Counted from the stretch's first letter, positions 1 through 8,623 are shown. The stretch is 64,000 nt of DNA from Desulfobacteraceae bacterium (GCA_011390465.1 JAABSH010000005.1:1-64000); one strand, 5' to 3'. The notes: a model not told the origin generated them from the letters alone. Made by a program: numbers and translations.

Positions 1-219
1 ACTGGCAGCATTGCCGATCAGCTGATTGATTCGCCGCACATCTTTTTTGCTTAACCCCGGAATCGACCCGTCATCCGCCACCCCGATATAAATGGTTCCG
101 CCCTCGCTGTTGGCAAACGCCGCTATTTCTGCAGCCAGAGAATCCGCATTACGGATATCCGCCTTAAACTGATTGCGACTGTCTTCACCCCGGGCGATTT
201 GCTGTCTAATATCATCCAT
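1..219 (-). CDS. AlbA_2 / Schlafen-type putative DNA-binding protein, N-terminal fragment
   Basis: The reading frame starts at an ATG whose complement is at 217-219 and runs off the left edge without a stop, giving the first 73 residues. It contains the N-terminal pattern of AlbA_2 (Schlafen AAA_4-like, often annotated RecG-like) domains: a charged lead, an alanine-rich helix EIAAFANSEGG and the strand IYIGVADDG. In this family the domain usually precedes a winged-helix region, which is outside the window. The role is unknown; such proteins are often transcriptional regulators or defence-associated. It was found by translating the edge directly. The family call is fairly secure, the function is not. 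Confidence 0.75.
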   Translation of the reverse strand, partial: MDDIRQQIARGEDSRNQFKADIRNADSLAAEIAAFANSEGGTIYIGVADDGSIPGLSKKDVRRINQLIGNAAS

Positions 220-676
220 GTCTAATCTTTCTTCAAGCTTTCAGCTATCAGCTATCAGTTATCAGTCAGTAGGTTGGGATCATATCCCGATATTGTTTTA
301 TTGGGTTATCCGGTTCCCTCAGGGTGTCAAAATAAAATGAAACAATCGTTCCATCACCGGCAGGCACGGTTGCCTTCCCTACATGGCGTTGTGACAGCTT
401 TGTAGGGTGCGGGGTTTATCCTCTCCCGAAAGATATTGATTTATAATGGGAGGAGGTAAACTCCTCCCCCTACATTGGCTTTGTATTTTTTACCAATCGA
501 CGTGGCTCCGATTTTGTAAAGTCGGTCACCGTGCCAACTGCTCTGGCTTGAGCGAAATGGATAACCAAGAAAATTTATTCTTTATATCTTTGTATTTATT
601 ATAGTTATAAAAACGAAACTTAATGTTTCTGTGAGAAATATAAAATATTTTAAACAGGCTTCTGGAGTTACATTAG
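220..676. repeat. Intergenic region with a tandem heptamer tract and a MITE-like palindrome
   Basis: I see no gene here. At 241-270 there is a short tandem tract of CAGCTAT/CAGTTAT-like units. At 401-474 lies a palindrome-like element that begins TGTAGGGTGCGGGGTTTATC and ends CTCCTCCCCCTACA. It resembles the core of the element at 10106-10219, sharing GTAGGG, GGGGTTTATCC and a distal CTCC..CCTACA. From 580 to 660 the DNA is AT-rich. Confidence 0.6.
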
Positions 677-1120
677 CTATGACACACTGTCTGCGGTAAT
701 TGCCCGTATCTCCTCAGCATCAGAACTGTCCTGGTAAACCGCCGCATTGATAATTTCCTCTGCTGTTGCATCAAGATGGGCAACCAACTCTTTGTTAAGT
801 TCCTGAAATTCCGGCCATAACGTTTCGTTCACAAATGATGCAGAAACTTTTGCCATCACGGTGGTATATCGCTGCCGGTAATAACGGTACGGCTTGATGT
901 CATATCGTCTTAAAAGGGCTGTAAGCAATTTTCTGGACCATGTGTTGGTCAAAGTAAATTTAAATTCTATCGGCGGATCTGCTTCCTGATATTGGGCAAT
1001 TCTGTCTTTGACCCGCTGTCTTGCATTTTCCGCGGCAGTTCTTTCACCCTTATTGGTTGTTCCACTGTAAAGCGCTTCAATGTGTTTCAGCTTTTCGATT
1101 AATTTTTCAACATCCGTCAT
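677..1120 (-). CDS. Conserved hypothetical protein (possible DUF2786-like)
   Basis: A 147-residue soluble, charged protein without signal peptide or membrane segment. The N-terminal 40 residues form a predicted helix with the pattern EKLKHIEALYSG..N.GER.AAENA, reminiscent of the DUF2786 N-terminus; the middle (TNTWSRKLLTALLRRYDIKP) and an acidic C-terminal helix give no recognisable catalytic motif. It starts at an ATG and lies about 460 bp downstream (in transcription order upstream) of the AlbA_2 gene on the same strand, so a common transcript is possible but not shown. I cannot assign a function. Coding is supported by the ordinary amino-acid composition and the lack of a better frame. Confidence 0.6.
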   Translation of the reverse strand: MTDVEKLIEKLKHIEALYSGTTNKGERTAAENARQRVKDRIAQYQEADPPIEFKFTLTNTWSRKLLTALLRRYDIKPYRYYRQRYTTVMAKVSASFVNETLWPEFQELNKELVAHLDATAEEIINAAVYQDSSDAEEIRAITADSVS

Positions 1121-1160
1121 TGTGCTTCCGTTCTCAGAATTAAAATGTGCTGAAAAAGGG

Positions 1161-1214
1161 ATCGAAATCGGGATCGGATTCGATAGCGATTTCGATCCCG
1201 ATCCCGATTTCGAT
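1161..1214. repeat. 17-bp perfect inverted repeat of ATCGAAATCGGGATCGG type
   Basis: The left arm ATCGAAATCGGGATCGG (1161-1177) is the exact reverse complement of 1198-1214, separated by 20 bases that contain further TCGAT/GATTTCGAT units. It sits between the ends of two minus-strand genes and has no T tract, so it is more like a dispersed palindromic repeat than a classical terminator. Confidence 0.7.
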
Positions 1215-1243
1215 GGTTGAAATTAAATGAACGGATAAGCAGG

Positions 1244-2383
1244 TTATTTAATTTTAACTTTAACGAGCGTATATTCCCGGGTGCCAAGGCCGATTTTTTC
1301 GGCATGGGCCAGACAGGTGCGCCATTCAGACTCAGGTCTGGAATTGGTAAAAGGATCTTGATGTTCCACAAAATCAGGCTTTGCCAGGTTATCGGTTAGT
1401 TGGCTGCCCGGAAGGGGGTCTGCTGCCATGCACGCATCCACACAGGCCTGGTCCAGGGCCAGCGGATCAAAGGACGCGAACATGCCAAGGTTCGGAAGAA
1501 TGGGCGCATCGTTTTCCCCGTGGCAATCACAGTTTGGGGAGACATCCACCACCAGAGAAATGTGGAAGCAGGGCCGCCCGTCCACCACGGCCTTTGTATA
1601 TTCAGCCATGCGGCGGTTCAGCATCTCTACAGCCGCGTCAAGCGCAAAGGAAATGGCGTCAAAATTACACGCGCCCAGACACCGGCCGCACCCCACGCAA
1701 TTTTCCTCATTGACGCGCATTTTTTCAGCCTCCTCGTCAAAATAGAGCGCATCATTGGCGCATTCCGGCAGACAGGCCATGCATGCCCGACATTTTTTCT
1801 CATTGATCCGGGCCTTGCCGGAGCTGTGCTGCTCTTTTTTCCCGGCACGGGAACCGCAGCCCATGCCGATATTTTTGATGGCCCCGCCAAAGCCGGTCAG
1901 CTCGTGCCCCTTAAAATGCGTCAAACTGATAAAAACATCCGCATCCATGACGGCCCGGCCGATTCTGGCTTCTTTCACATATTCGCCCCCGGCCAGAGGC
2001 ACCGCAATATCGTCGGTTCCTTTGAGACCATCACCAATGATAACGGGGCAGCCGACTGTCAGCGGCGTAAACCCGTTTTCCCAGGCGCATTCCAGATGTT
2101 CCAGAGCATTCTTGCGTTTGCCGGGATACATGGTATTGCAGTCAGTCAAAAAAGGCTTTCCGCCCATTTCCTTGACCAGATCAGCCACGGCTTTGGCATA
2201 GTTGGGCCGAAGGTAGCTGATATTGCCCAGTTCGCCAAAATGCATTTTGATGGCCACAAATTTGCCTTTCATGTCGATCTGCCCGATTCCTGCTTTTTTA
2301 ATGAGTTTTTTGAGTTTTGTGGGCAGTCCGTCTCCAAACGCTTTTGTGCGAAAGTCTGTAAAATGAACTTCTGGTTTTTCCAT
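1244..2383 (-). CDS. DUF362 protein with two [4Fe-4S] ferredoxin motifs
   Basis: A 379-residue cytoplasmic protein. The DUF362 region spans about residues 1-185 and 250-370 (SLTHFKGHELTGFGGAIKN is a typical family segment), interrupted at about 190-245 by a bacterial ferredoxin insert with two complete cluster motifs, CRACMACLPEC and CVGCGRCLGAC. DUF362 ferredoxins are common in anaerobes and are presumed electron carriers or redox enzymes of unknown substrate. The start is the ATG at 2381-2383. It is followed after about 75 bp (in the upstream direction) by the flavoprotein-ArsC fusion on the same strand, which supports a redox role. Family call secure, reaction unknown. Confidence 0.88.
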   Translation of the reverse strand: MEKPEVHFTDFRTKAFGDGLPTKLKKLIKKAGIGQIDMKGKFVAIKMHFGELGNISYLRPNYAKAVADLVKEMGGKPFLTDCNTMYPGKRKNALEHLECAWENGFTPLTVGCPVIIGDGLKGTDDIAVPLAGGEYVKEARIGRAVMDADVFISLTHFKGHELTGFGGAIKNIGMGCGSRAGKKEQHSSGKARINEKKCRACMACLPECANDALYFDEEAEKMRVNEENCVGCGRCLGACNFDAISFALDAAVEMLNRRMAEYTKAVVDGRPCFHISLVVDVSPNCDCHGENDAPILPNLGMFASFDPLALDQACVDACMAADPLPGSQLTDNLAKPDFVEHQDPFTNSRPESEWRTCLAHAEKIGLGTREYTLVKVKIK

Positions 2384-2457
2384 TTTTATATCACCTTTGT
2401 TTTCAATAGAATTGGGGTAAATCCAACCCCTTGTCGTATTATGGTAAGCTTAACAAG

Positions 2458-3426
2458 CTATTGCTTTTCAACAAGGGCCAGCACCCGTTTTTCAATTTCA
2501 TCCCGCACCATCCGGACAAACTCAATGGGCTTTCCGGCTGGATCCGGCAAATCCCAGTCTTCATATTCCACGCCCGGAATAAACGGGCATTCTTCGCCGC
2601 ATCCCATGGTAATGATCTTGTCCGGTTTTACATCCGCCACCACCGCGTCAATGGACCGGGGACGGACAAACGCCACATCAATGCCGGATTCCTGCATGGC
2701 TTCCACCATCACGGGATTGATCTTTTCCGCGGGCTGGCTGCCCGCGCACAGGGCTTCGATTTCACCGCCCGCGTGATACCGGGCAAAGGCTTTTGCCATC
2801 TGGCTGCGGCCGGCATTTTCCCGGCAGGCAAAAAGAATTTTTTTGCGGCGGCCCATGGAGGCCAGCCGGCCCGCCAATTGTTTAATGTCCGCCATTGCGG
2901 CATCATGCTTCTGCATGTCTCCGATGTCCTCTATGCGCCAGTATTTGAGATCCCCGAAATAGCTCGCACCAATGGCATCGAAAAAATATTTTGCCGTAAG
3001 GATCATGCCTTCGAACAGATTCCTGCCTTTGGTGGCGCCCACAGACATTAAAATTCCTTTGCGGTCCGGCCGGCCCGGGTCGGTCAGTCCCAGTTTGTAT
3101 TTTCTGGCCCACAGGGTCTGGGTCCGGTCAATGAGCAGTTTCATCTGCGCGGTGGCATTGTAAAAATAAATCGGCGTTGCCAGCACCACCACGTCGGCCC
3201 GGCGGAGCAGCCCGTAAATTTCTGCGGTCATGTCATCGTCTTCGATCACGCAGAACCCTTTGCGTTCACAGGTGCCGCAGCCGATGCAGGGGGTGATGTT
3301 TTTTTCACACACATTGATCACCCGGGTTTCCGCTCCCTGGGCGGCCATTTCATCCATGAACGCAGACAGCAGAAACTGGGTATTTCCTTTTTTCCGGGGG
3401 CTTCCCTGCAATCCCAAAACAAACAT
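2458..3426 (-). CDS. Iron-sulfur flavoprotein fused to a low-molecular-weight phosphatase/arsenate reductase domain
   Basis: A 322-residue two-domain protein. Residues 1-185 are an NADPH-dependent FMN reductase/iron-sulfur flavoprotein domain, with the phosphate loop GSPRKKGNT at 8-16 and a cluster-type Cys set C47, C50, C53 and C59. Residues 195-322 match the LMW protein tyrosine phosphatase/ArsC fold: the active-site P-loop CRENAGRS begins at C201 with R207 in CX5R spacing, and DWDLPDPAGKP supplies the acid aspartate region. Free-standing ArsC takes electrons from thioredoxin or glutaredoxin, so a fused flavoprotein could be a built-in reductant; this is inference. The second Cys pair of thioredoxin-coupled ArsC appears as MGCGEECPF. 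No ars genes are adjacent. Confidence 0.82.
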   Translation of the reverse strand: MFVLGLQGSPRKKGNTQFLLSAFMDEMAAQGAETRVINVCEKNITPCIGCGTCERKGFCVIEDDDMTAEIYGLLRRADVVVLATPIYFYNATAQMKLLIDRTQTLWARKYKLGLTDPGRPDRKGILMSVGATKGRNLFEGMILTAKYFFDAIGASYFGDLKYWRIEDIGDMQKHDAAMADIKQLAGRLASMGRRKKILFACRENAGRSQMAKAFARYHAGGEIEALCAGSQPAEKINPVMVEAMQESGIDVAFVRPRSIDAVVADVKPDKIITMGCGEECPFIPGVEYEDWDLPDPAGKPIEFVRMVRDEIEKRVLALVEKQ

Positions 3427-3444
3427 TGTGAACTCCTTGTATGA

Positions 3445-4128
3445 TTAAAGTTTGACCTTATCCAATGCCGCTTTTGCCAAATCACCCACCGTAACGGGAA
3501 CAAGCGCAAGTCCGTTAAAAAACAGAATCTCATTGTTGTCGCCCACAAGATCGTTCAACGCGTCACCCGCCAGCGGGCTTTTCAGGTTTCCCAATGCCCA
3601 TGCAGCCAGTCCCCGGTGATTCGGATCATCTGAGGTTACAAACGGCAACAGGTAGTTGTCTGTTTCCGGGAGCAGTTCCGGCCGGACCTCTGCCAGACGG
3701 GCGATGCCCCAGAGCACTCCCCGCTGGAGCATTTCATGTTCCAGAAAATTCTCATCCGGCCGGAGGTAGGATCTGAGAATGCTGGCAAATTCCTTTGCCA
3801 GACCGGCATGACGGGCCGCTGCATCGCCCATGGCTTCGGGCGATCCCCAGCCGATGCCGCCGGACTCGTCGTTTAAATTCCACATGAGCCGGCGCATCAT
3901 GACCCGGGCGGATTCCATATTCTCGTCCGCCAGCATGGCCACCACACTGCCAAATGCCGCAATGGCCCGCCACCGGATCAGCGCATCCCTGTCATAGAAA
4001 AAGGAAATCAGAAAATTAACGCTCTGCCGGGGAGGATATTGGCGCAAAGCTTTTAGAGACCCCTGAAAATCCTCCGCCGTCAACAGCGCCCGCACAATCT
4101 TTTTGGACTTTCTGCCTTTTAATTCCAC
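3445..4128 (-). CDS. HEAT-repeat protein, DVU0298-like family
   Basis: A 227-residue soluble protein read from a GTG that overlaps the TAG of the upstream cytochrome gene by one base (TAGTG at 4126-4130). Upstream in-frame codons belong to the cytochrome region, so the GTG is preferred over longer starts. The sequence has helical repeats typical of HEAT proteins, with the family-specific segment RRLMWNLNDESGGIGWGSPE and the later block EHEMLQRGVLWGIARLAE. It looks like the family known as DVU0298 in Desulfovibrio, a marker of sulfate reducers with unknown role, possibly a scaffold. The tight coupling suggests joint expression with the octahaem cytochrome. Confidence 0.75.
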   Translation of the reverse strand: MELKGRKSKKIVRALLTAEDFQGSLKALRQYPPRQSVNFLISFFYDRDALIRWRAIAAFGSVVAMLADENMESARVMMRRLMWNLNDESGGIGWGSPEAMGDAAARHAGLAKEFASILRSYLRPDENFLEHEMLQRGVLWGIARLAEVRPELLPETDNYLLPFVTSDDPNHRGLAAWALGNLKSPLAGDALNDLVGDNNEILFFNGLALVPVTVGDLAKAALDKVKL

Positions 4129-5426
4129 TATTTTTTCTCTTCCCCATGGGCCTTGCGCAGCAAATGCTCCATTTCCTGAATTTTTCCCAGATCCTTGGTC
4201 ATCATGGCCCAGCCGTACCAGTAGGCATAATCCGGATTCACATGAAAGCATCCCTGGTAGGTGCGCATCCGGTGTTTCATGTACATCTCAAAAAGCACCT
4301 GGTCCACATGGGACAGATGGTCCATGGACGCACCGCCCGTGCGCATGAAATAAAAGAAATCCGGATAGGCAAACGCGTATTCCGCGGGCTTTTCAATGAT
4401 GCCGTCTTTGTAGAGGGCCGCCACAATATCAATGGCCTGGGCCATGAGGCGATCCGCCTTCTGCATCATTTCATCCCCTGCTTCCAGCTGGGCCAGGCCG
4501 TAGGATTTGGAATGGCATCCGGCACAGGTCTTGACCATTTTGTCCCGCTCTTTCTGCCAGTCTTCCTGGGTCAGGCGCGCCATATCCAGCGATTTGACGG
4601 CATCCAGCCGCTGGGTGGGCTCCCCGGTTTCCGGATTCAGGATGCCAAGGGCTTTTAAAATCTTGACACGGTCCTCTGCCCATTGTTTGTCTTCCGGCAA
4701 CGGTAGACGCACCCCGAAAAATCCCCAGGCCGTGCGGTTGGTATGGGTGCCGTCCGGCAAGTGACAGTGCTGGCAGGTGGGCGCGGTAGCGGTTTCCGGC
4801 AGCCGTCCCGCTTCTTTGGCAAACCACCGGGTGCCGTGCTTGGCGCTGCTCCACATCTCCCACTGAGGATGGTCGTATCCCATGTGGCACTGCTGGCAGG
4901 CCCGCGGGTCCTGGGCTTCGGATTTGGAAAAGGTATGCCGGGTGTGGCATTCGTCGCAGGAATTGTTCTGATAGCGGTTGCCCGTGGCCCGAATGGCCTG
5001 TTTTTCCTCGTCCGTTTTGATCCCCATGTTGTGGCAGCCGCCGCACCCCCTGCCCCCTTCCATGAGCACATCCGGCTCCAGATGGGTCACGTTAATGGCA
5101 TTTAGAGATTTCCAGCCGTGGTTGTGCTTGCCTTTTTTAAACTGCTCAAACTGGTCATGATGGCAGTCCCCGCACACGCTTTCATCCGGCATCACCGCCA
5201 GATGGGAATTTTTAACACTCTGATGTTCCGTGCCGTGGCAGATGGAACAGTCAATGCCCATTGCCGCATGGGTGCTAGCTTCCCAGTCCGTCACATGACC
5301 GGGAGTGATCCGGCGGTGACATTTGATGCAGTTTATTTCATCTTCCGCCGCCAGGCCGGTTTCCTGAAAAACCATTAAGAAACTCAACACCACACTGATA
5401 CTCAACCCAACACGCATCACCCGCAT
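4128..5426 (-). CDS. Octahaem cytochrome c, hydroxylamine oxidoreductase-like
   Basis: A 432-residue secreted protein with a Sec signal peptide (about residues 1-26, ending LAA) and eight CXXCH haem c motifs: CIKCH, CSICH, CGDCH, CGGCH, CDECH, CQQCH, CQHCH and CAGCH. The count, spacing and the C-terminal block YQGCFHVNPDYAYWYGW fit the hydroxylamine oxidoreductase superfamily of octahaem cytochromes, many of which reduce nitrite or hydroxylamine instead of oxidising hydroxylamine. The start at 5426 is chosen because AAGGA lies 6-10 bases upstream; a longer frame would overlap the ferredoxin gene and add no signal. It should act in the periplasm. Whether it detoxifies nitrogen oxides or moves electrons cannot be told from sequence. 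Confidence 0.85.
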   Translation of the reverse strand: MRVMRVGLSISVVLSFLMVFQETGLAAEDEINCIKCHRRITPGHVTDWEASTHAAMGIDCSICHGTEHQSVKNSHLAVMPDESVCGDCHHDQFEQFKKGKHNHGWKSLNAINVTHLEPDVLMEGGRGCGGCHNMGIKTDEEKQAIRATGNRYQNNSCDECHTRHTFSKSEAQDPRACQQCHMGYDHPQWEMWSSAKHGTRWFAKEAGRLPETATAPTCQHCHLPDGTHTNRTAWGFFGVRLPLPEDKQWAEDRVKILKALGILNPETGEPTQRLDAVKSLDMARLTQEDWQKERDKMVKTCAGCHSKSYGLAQLEAGDEMMQKADRLMAQAIDIVAALYKDGIIEKPAEYAFAYPDFFYFMRTGGASMDHLSHVDQVLFEMYMKHRMRTYQGCFHVNPDYAYWYGWAMMTKDLGKIQEMEHLLRKAHGEEKK

Positions 5427-5463
5427 ATGTTTTTCCTTTCTTTTCTTCAAAATAAATCTCAGA

Positions 5464-5655
5464 TCAGTCATCTGCCCAGGAAATGCAATCTTTGGGGCAG
5501 TTCCGGATGGCCGCGTTCACGTCTTCTTCCGGGTATTGGCGCAACTCCGCCACCTGCAAATACCCCAGATCACTGACATGGAAAACGGTTGGCGCCACTT
5601 CTTCGCAGATGCCGCACAAAATACAGTCACTGAGTTCCACCACCGGATAGTTCAT
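5464..5655 (-). CDS. Small single-cluster ferredoxin
   Basis: A 63-residue acidic protein of the monocluster ferredoxin family, with C11, C14 and C17 (CILCGIC) and a distal C53 in NCPKDCISW, the usual ligands of one [4Fe-4S] cluster; C57 is an extra Cys. It lies between FprA and the octahaem cytochrome on the same strand with gaps of about 20 and 37 bases, so it is probably transcribed with them. A cytoplasmic role as electron carrier, for example for FprA, is plausible but unproven. Confidence 0.85.
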   Translation of the reverse strand: MNYPVVELSDCILCGICEEVAPTVFHVSDLGYLQVAELRQYPEEDVNAAIRNCPKDCISWADD

Positions 5656-5675
5656 GGGCGCAGCCTGTCCTGATA

Positions 5676-6869
5676 TTATTCCAACGCCTTGTTCACTGCC
5701 CGGCCGATCTCGCGGCCAAATGCCACGCAGGATTCAAGGCCCGCATCATCCGGCACATACTGAACCCGGAGATCTGATGCCATCATGTCAAATTTCATGG
5801 CTTCGAGTTCGGCACGGATCAGCTTGACGGACTCGCCGCTCCAGCCATAAGACCCAAATGCCGCGCCGATCTTGTTTTTGGGCTTCAAGCCTTTCATGTA
5901 CGTCAATACATCGCTGACAGTGGGAAAAATATTGTTGTTCAGGGTGGGAGATCCCACCACCACAGCTTTTGCATCCAGCACCTCTGTCATGATATCGCTG
6001 CGATGGGAACTGCGGATATGCACGGGTTTTGCAAAAACCCCTTCCGCGGCAATGCCTGAGGCAATGGCTTCAGCCATCTTCTGGGTGCTGTGCCACATGG
6101 TGTCGTAAACCACAATGGCCTTTTTCTCCCCGGCCTGACGGCTCCATTTGTCATAGGCGGCGATAATTTTTTCCGGTTCTTTTCGCCAGATAATGCCATG
6201 GTCCGGACAGATCATGTCAATTTCAAGTCCTGATTCCCGTACCTGCTCTAACACCTTTAAAATCTTGGCGGTATAAAGCATCAAAATATTGGCAAAATAT
6301 TTTTTGGCATGGCTCATGATGGTATGGCCCACCACATCATCAAAGAGTTCAAATCCCGCATAGTGCTGGCCGAACGCATCACTGGAAAACAATATTTTGT
6401 CTTCTTTGCAATAGGTGAACATGCTGTCCGGCCAGTGCAGCATCCGGGTTTCCAGAAATGTCAGACTCCGGCTGCCGATATCAAGGGTTTCCCCGTTTTC
6501 CACGGCATGGTACTTCCACGGCTGTTTAAAATGCTCGGAGAGATTTTTTTGTCCCATTTTAGAGCAGTAAAGGGGCTTGTCCTCTCCAATGGCATGCATG
6601 ATCCGCGGCAGACTGCCGGAATGGTCCATTTCCGTGTGATTGCTGATCATGATGTCAATCTTTTTGGGGTCAATCACCTGGGCGATATTGGCCAGAAGCT
6701 GATCCTCAAACCCCTTTTTTACCGTGTCGATAAGCACCACTTTTTCATCAACAATTAAAAATGCATTATACGTGCTTCCGTTTTCCACGGAATACCCGTG
6801 AAAATCCCGGATGTTCCAGTCAATCACGCCCACACTGTAAACGCCTTTGGCTATTTCAACCGCATTCAT
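5676..6869 (-). CDS. fprA: FprA family A-type flavoprotein (rubredoxin:oxygen/NO oxidoreductase)
   Basis: A 397-residue cytoplasmic flavodiiron protein. The metallo-beta-lactamase-like domain (1-245) holds the diiron ligand motif with H78, E80, D82 and H83 (SNHTEMDHSG) and further ligands in LHWPDS and CPDHG. A flavodoxin domain follows at about 250-397, with the FMN segments YDTMWHSTQKMA and GSPTLNNN. This family reduces O2 to water, or NO to N2O, with electrons from rubredoxin. A rubredoxin gene lies directly upstream on the same strand, which supports the pairing. A terminator-like hairpin stands between the two genes, so the coupling may be partial. Confidence 0.93.
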   Translation of the reverse strand: MNAVEIAKGVYSVGVIDWNIRDFHGYSVENGSTYNAFLIVDEKVVLIDTVKKGFEDQLLANIAQVIDPKKIDIMISNHTEMDHSGSLPRIMHAIGEDKPLYCSKMGQKNLSEHFKQPWKYHAVENGETLDIGSRSLTFLETRMLHWPDSMFTYCKEDKILFSSDAFGQHYAGFELFDDVVGHTIMSHAKKYFANILMLYTAKILKVLEQVRESGLEIDMICPDHGIIWRKEPEKIIAAYDKWSRQAGEKKAIVVYDTMWHSTQKMAEAIASGIAAEGVFAKPVHIRSSHRSDIMTEVLDAKAVVVGSPTLNNNIFPTVSDVLTYMKGLKPKNKIGAAFGSYGWSGESVKLIRAELEAMKFDMMASDLRVQYVPDDAGLESCVAFGREIGRAVNKALE

Positions 6870-6914
6870 TATAAATTTCCTCCGTTTCAGAGATGCTCAA
6901 ACCTTCAGACTCCA

Positions 6915-6968
6915 TAAAAAAACCGGTTCCAGGACACCCAATGGGCTGAATCACGCCTGAAACCGGTT
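6915..6968 (-). terminator. Rho-independent terminator-like hairpin after the rubredoxin gene
   Basis: Read on the minus strand, AACCGGTTTCAGG (complement of 6956-6968) can pair with CCTGGAACCGGTT (complement of 6921-6933), followed by a run of seven T. It begins 8 bases after the rubredoxin stop. The loop is about 22 bases, longer than ideal, so read-through into fprA is likely. Confidence 0.6.
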
Positions 6969-6975
6969 AAGAAAA

Positions 6976-7137
6976 TTAATCTTCTTTTGAAAAATCGTCC
7001 TTGGATGCTCCGCACACCGGGCAGACCCAGTCCGCCGGCAGATCGGCAAAAGCAGTGCCGGGGCTCACGCCGTTATCCGGATCCCCGGCTTCAGGATCAT
7101 ACACATACCCGCAGATATCACATACATACTTGTCCAT
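6976..7137 (-). CDS. Rubredoxin
   Basis: A 53-residue protein with the two rubredoxin knuckles, CDICGY near the N-terminus and CPVCGA near the C-terminus, plus the conserved middle [18 protein letters not shown] and the aromatic DLPADWVCP. It binds one Fe(Cys)4 centre and carries electrons in the cytoplasm, in this neighbourhood most likely to FprA and perhaps to desulfoferrodoxin. It starts at the ATG whose complement is 7135-7137, with GGAGG a few bases before it. Confidence 0.95.
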   Translation of the reverse strand: MDKYVCDICGYVYDPEAGDPDNGVSPGTAFADLPADWVCPVCGASKDDFSKED

Positions 7138-7212
7138 TGGTACCTCCATTTTTACGATTAAGTTGATATAAAAAATTACTGAAACGACAATCCGAACCTT
7201 TTTTAAACCGGA

Positions 7213-7563
7213 TTAATTCGCCCGCACATGGCATGCCGTACAGCTGGTGGGGCCGGCAGCCAGGCCCTGCTTTTTGCGATCCTTGTGGCAAAAGAGGCAC
7301 TTTTCATTCATGACCTGCTGGTTTTTCAGCTTTCCCTGGCCGATCATCTCTTTGATAATGCCATCCTGCATGGGAAAGAGATCATGGCAGGTGCTGCACT
7401 CGTTTTCCAGTTTTTCCTGATGCATGTGGTGGGGAAACTGTACCTGAGGCATTCTGCCTTTTTCAAAAATTACGGTTTCCGAGCCCTTTTCCATGGCAGT
7501 TGCAATGATACCCGATCCTGCCAGGCACAATATCATAAGTGCAACAGCAATCAGTTTATTCAT
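7213..7563 (-). CDS. Small trihaem periplasmic cytochrome c (c7/c3-like)
   Basis: A 116-residue protein with an N-terminal signal peptide (about 1-23) and three haem c attachment motifs, CSTCH, CLFCH and CTACH. Extra histidines in FPHHMH can serve as distal axial ligands. Three haems with this short length fit the c7 type of the cytochrome c3 family. It would be a periplasmic electron carrier. It sits directly downstream of cydB on the same strand (about 28 bp), which suggests it is expressed with cytochrome bd, although bd oxidase takes electrons from quinol and does not need it. Confidence 0.85.
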   Translation of the reverse strand: MNKLIAVALMILCLAGSGIIATAMEKGSETVIFEKGRMPQVQFPHHMHQEKLENECSTCHDLFPMQDGIIKEMIGQGKLKNQQVMNEKCLFCHKDRKKQGLAAGPTSCTACHVRAN

Positions 7564-7591
7564 CCGGTTCTCCCTTTACTTTTTCCAACCA

Positions 7592-8623
7592 TTAATAAGC
7601 CTCTTCTTCTGCCAGTACGTCCATGGTCACTTTGTCCGAAAACATGAAATACGCCCAAAGCTGGTATCCAATGACCAGCGGTATAAACAGCAACACCACC
7701 ACCAGCATCACCGTCAGGGTTAAATGACTGGCAGACGCGTTGTGGGCGGTTAAAGAAAAAGCCGTATCCAAATTGGATGGAAAAAGATTCGGATACAGCC
7801 CGATAATACAAAAAAAGGTGGCGCTGACAATGGTGAGGGCCGAGCTGAACCAGGCTTTGAAATAATTCTGTTTTGCAAGCAGCAGTTTAATGCCGAAAAG
7901 CGCCGCCACCGTTATCAAGGGAACCAGCAAAAGGACCGGGCTGGAAAGATAATTATGGTAAATGGGGGTATAAAAATAGGTGGCGATCAAAAACGCGACA
8001 GCCACAGCAGCAAGCACAAACCACAGCTTGTTGGCCGCGGCATCGGCCCGCTGCTGAAGCGCGCCCGAGACCCGGATTGTCAACCACAGGGCTCCGTGCA
8101 CCAGAAACAGCAGTAAAAACAAAATTCCCCCCAGCAGCCCATAGGGATTTAACAGGGCGATGAAATTTCCGTGGTACCCGGTCCCGTCAAAAGGCAGTCC
8201 CTGAAAAATATTGGCAAATGCCACGCCGAAAAGAACAGCCGGTGCCGCACTGCCCACAAAAATACAGGCGTCCCACACCTTTTTCCATGTTTCGGATTCG
8301 ACTTTTCCGCGAAATTCAAAGGACACGCCCCGGATGATCAGGGCAAACAGAATGAGCAGCAGGGGCGTGTAAAGAGATGAAAACATCAGCGCGTACACCG
8401 CCGGAAACGCCGCAAAGGTGACACCGCCGGCGGTGATCAGCCAGACTTCATTGCCGTCCCACAGCGGGCCGATGGCATTGATCATCATCCGCTTTTCCGT
8501 GTCATCTTTGCCCAGAAAAGGCAAAAGGGTTCCCACGCCAAAGTCAAACCCGTCTGTCATGAAAAACACCGCCCACAACAGCCCCCACAGAAAAAACCAT
8601 ATGGATTGTAACGCTGCTTCCAT
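7592..8623 (-). CDS. cydB: Cytochrome bd oxidase subunit II
   Basis: A 343-residue membrane protein with eight or more hydrophobic segments, beginning FFLWGLLWAVFFMTDGFDFG, the conserved CydB start region in which W and the GFD motif recur. Length and pattern match CydB. With CydA it forms the quinol oxidase that reduces O2 to water in the cytoplasmic membrane. In sulfate reducers bd oxidase mainly protects against oxygen. It is 71 bp downstream of cydA on the same strand. The last residues are hydrophilic and acidic. Confidence 0.93.
   Translation of the reverse strand: MEAALQSIWFFLWGLLWAVFFMTDGFDFGVGTLLPFLGKDDTEKRMMINAIGPLWDGNEVWLITAGGVTFAAFPAVYALMFSSLYTPLLLILFALIIRGVSFEFRGKVESETWKKVWDACIFVGSAAPAVLFGVAFANIFQGLPFDGTGYHGNFIALLNPYGLLGGILFLLLFLVHGALWLTIRVSGALQQRADAAANKLWFVLAAVAVAFLIATYFYTPIYHNYLSSPVLLLVPLITVAALFGIKLLLAKQNYFKAWFSSALTIVSATFFCIIGLYPNLFPSNLDTAFSLTAHNASASHLTLTVMLVVVLLFIPLVIGYQLWAYFMFSDKVTMDVLAEEEAY

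Noticed and set aside
1117..1371. 84-codon minus-strand frame with Arg/Asn/Phe repeats
   Set aside because: Its repeats come from the TCGAT-type palindrome and it overlaps the end of the DUF362 gene.
1400..2776. 458-codon open frame on the plus strand
   Set aside because: It lies opposite the DUF362 and flavoprotein genes, which have clear conserved motifs; the plus-strand translation has no recognisable domain and is a GC-skew shadow.
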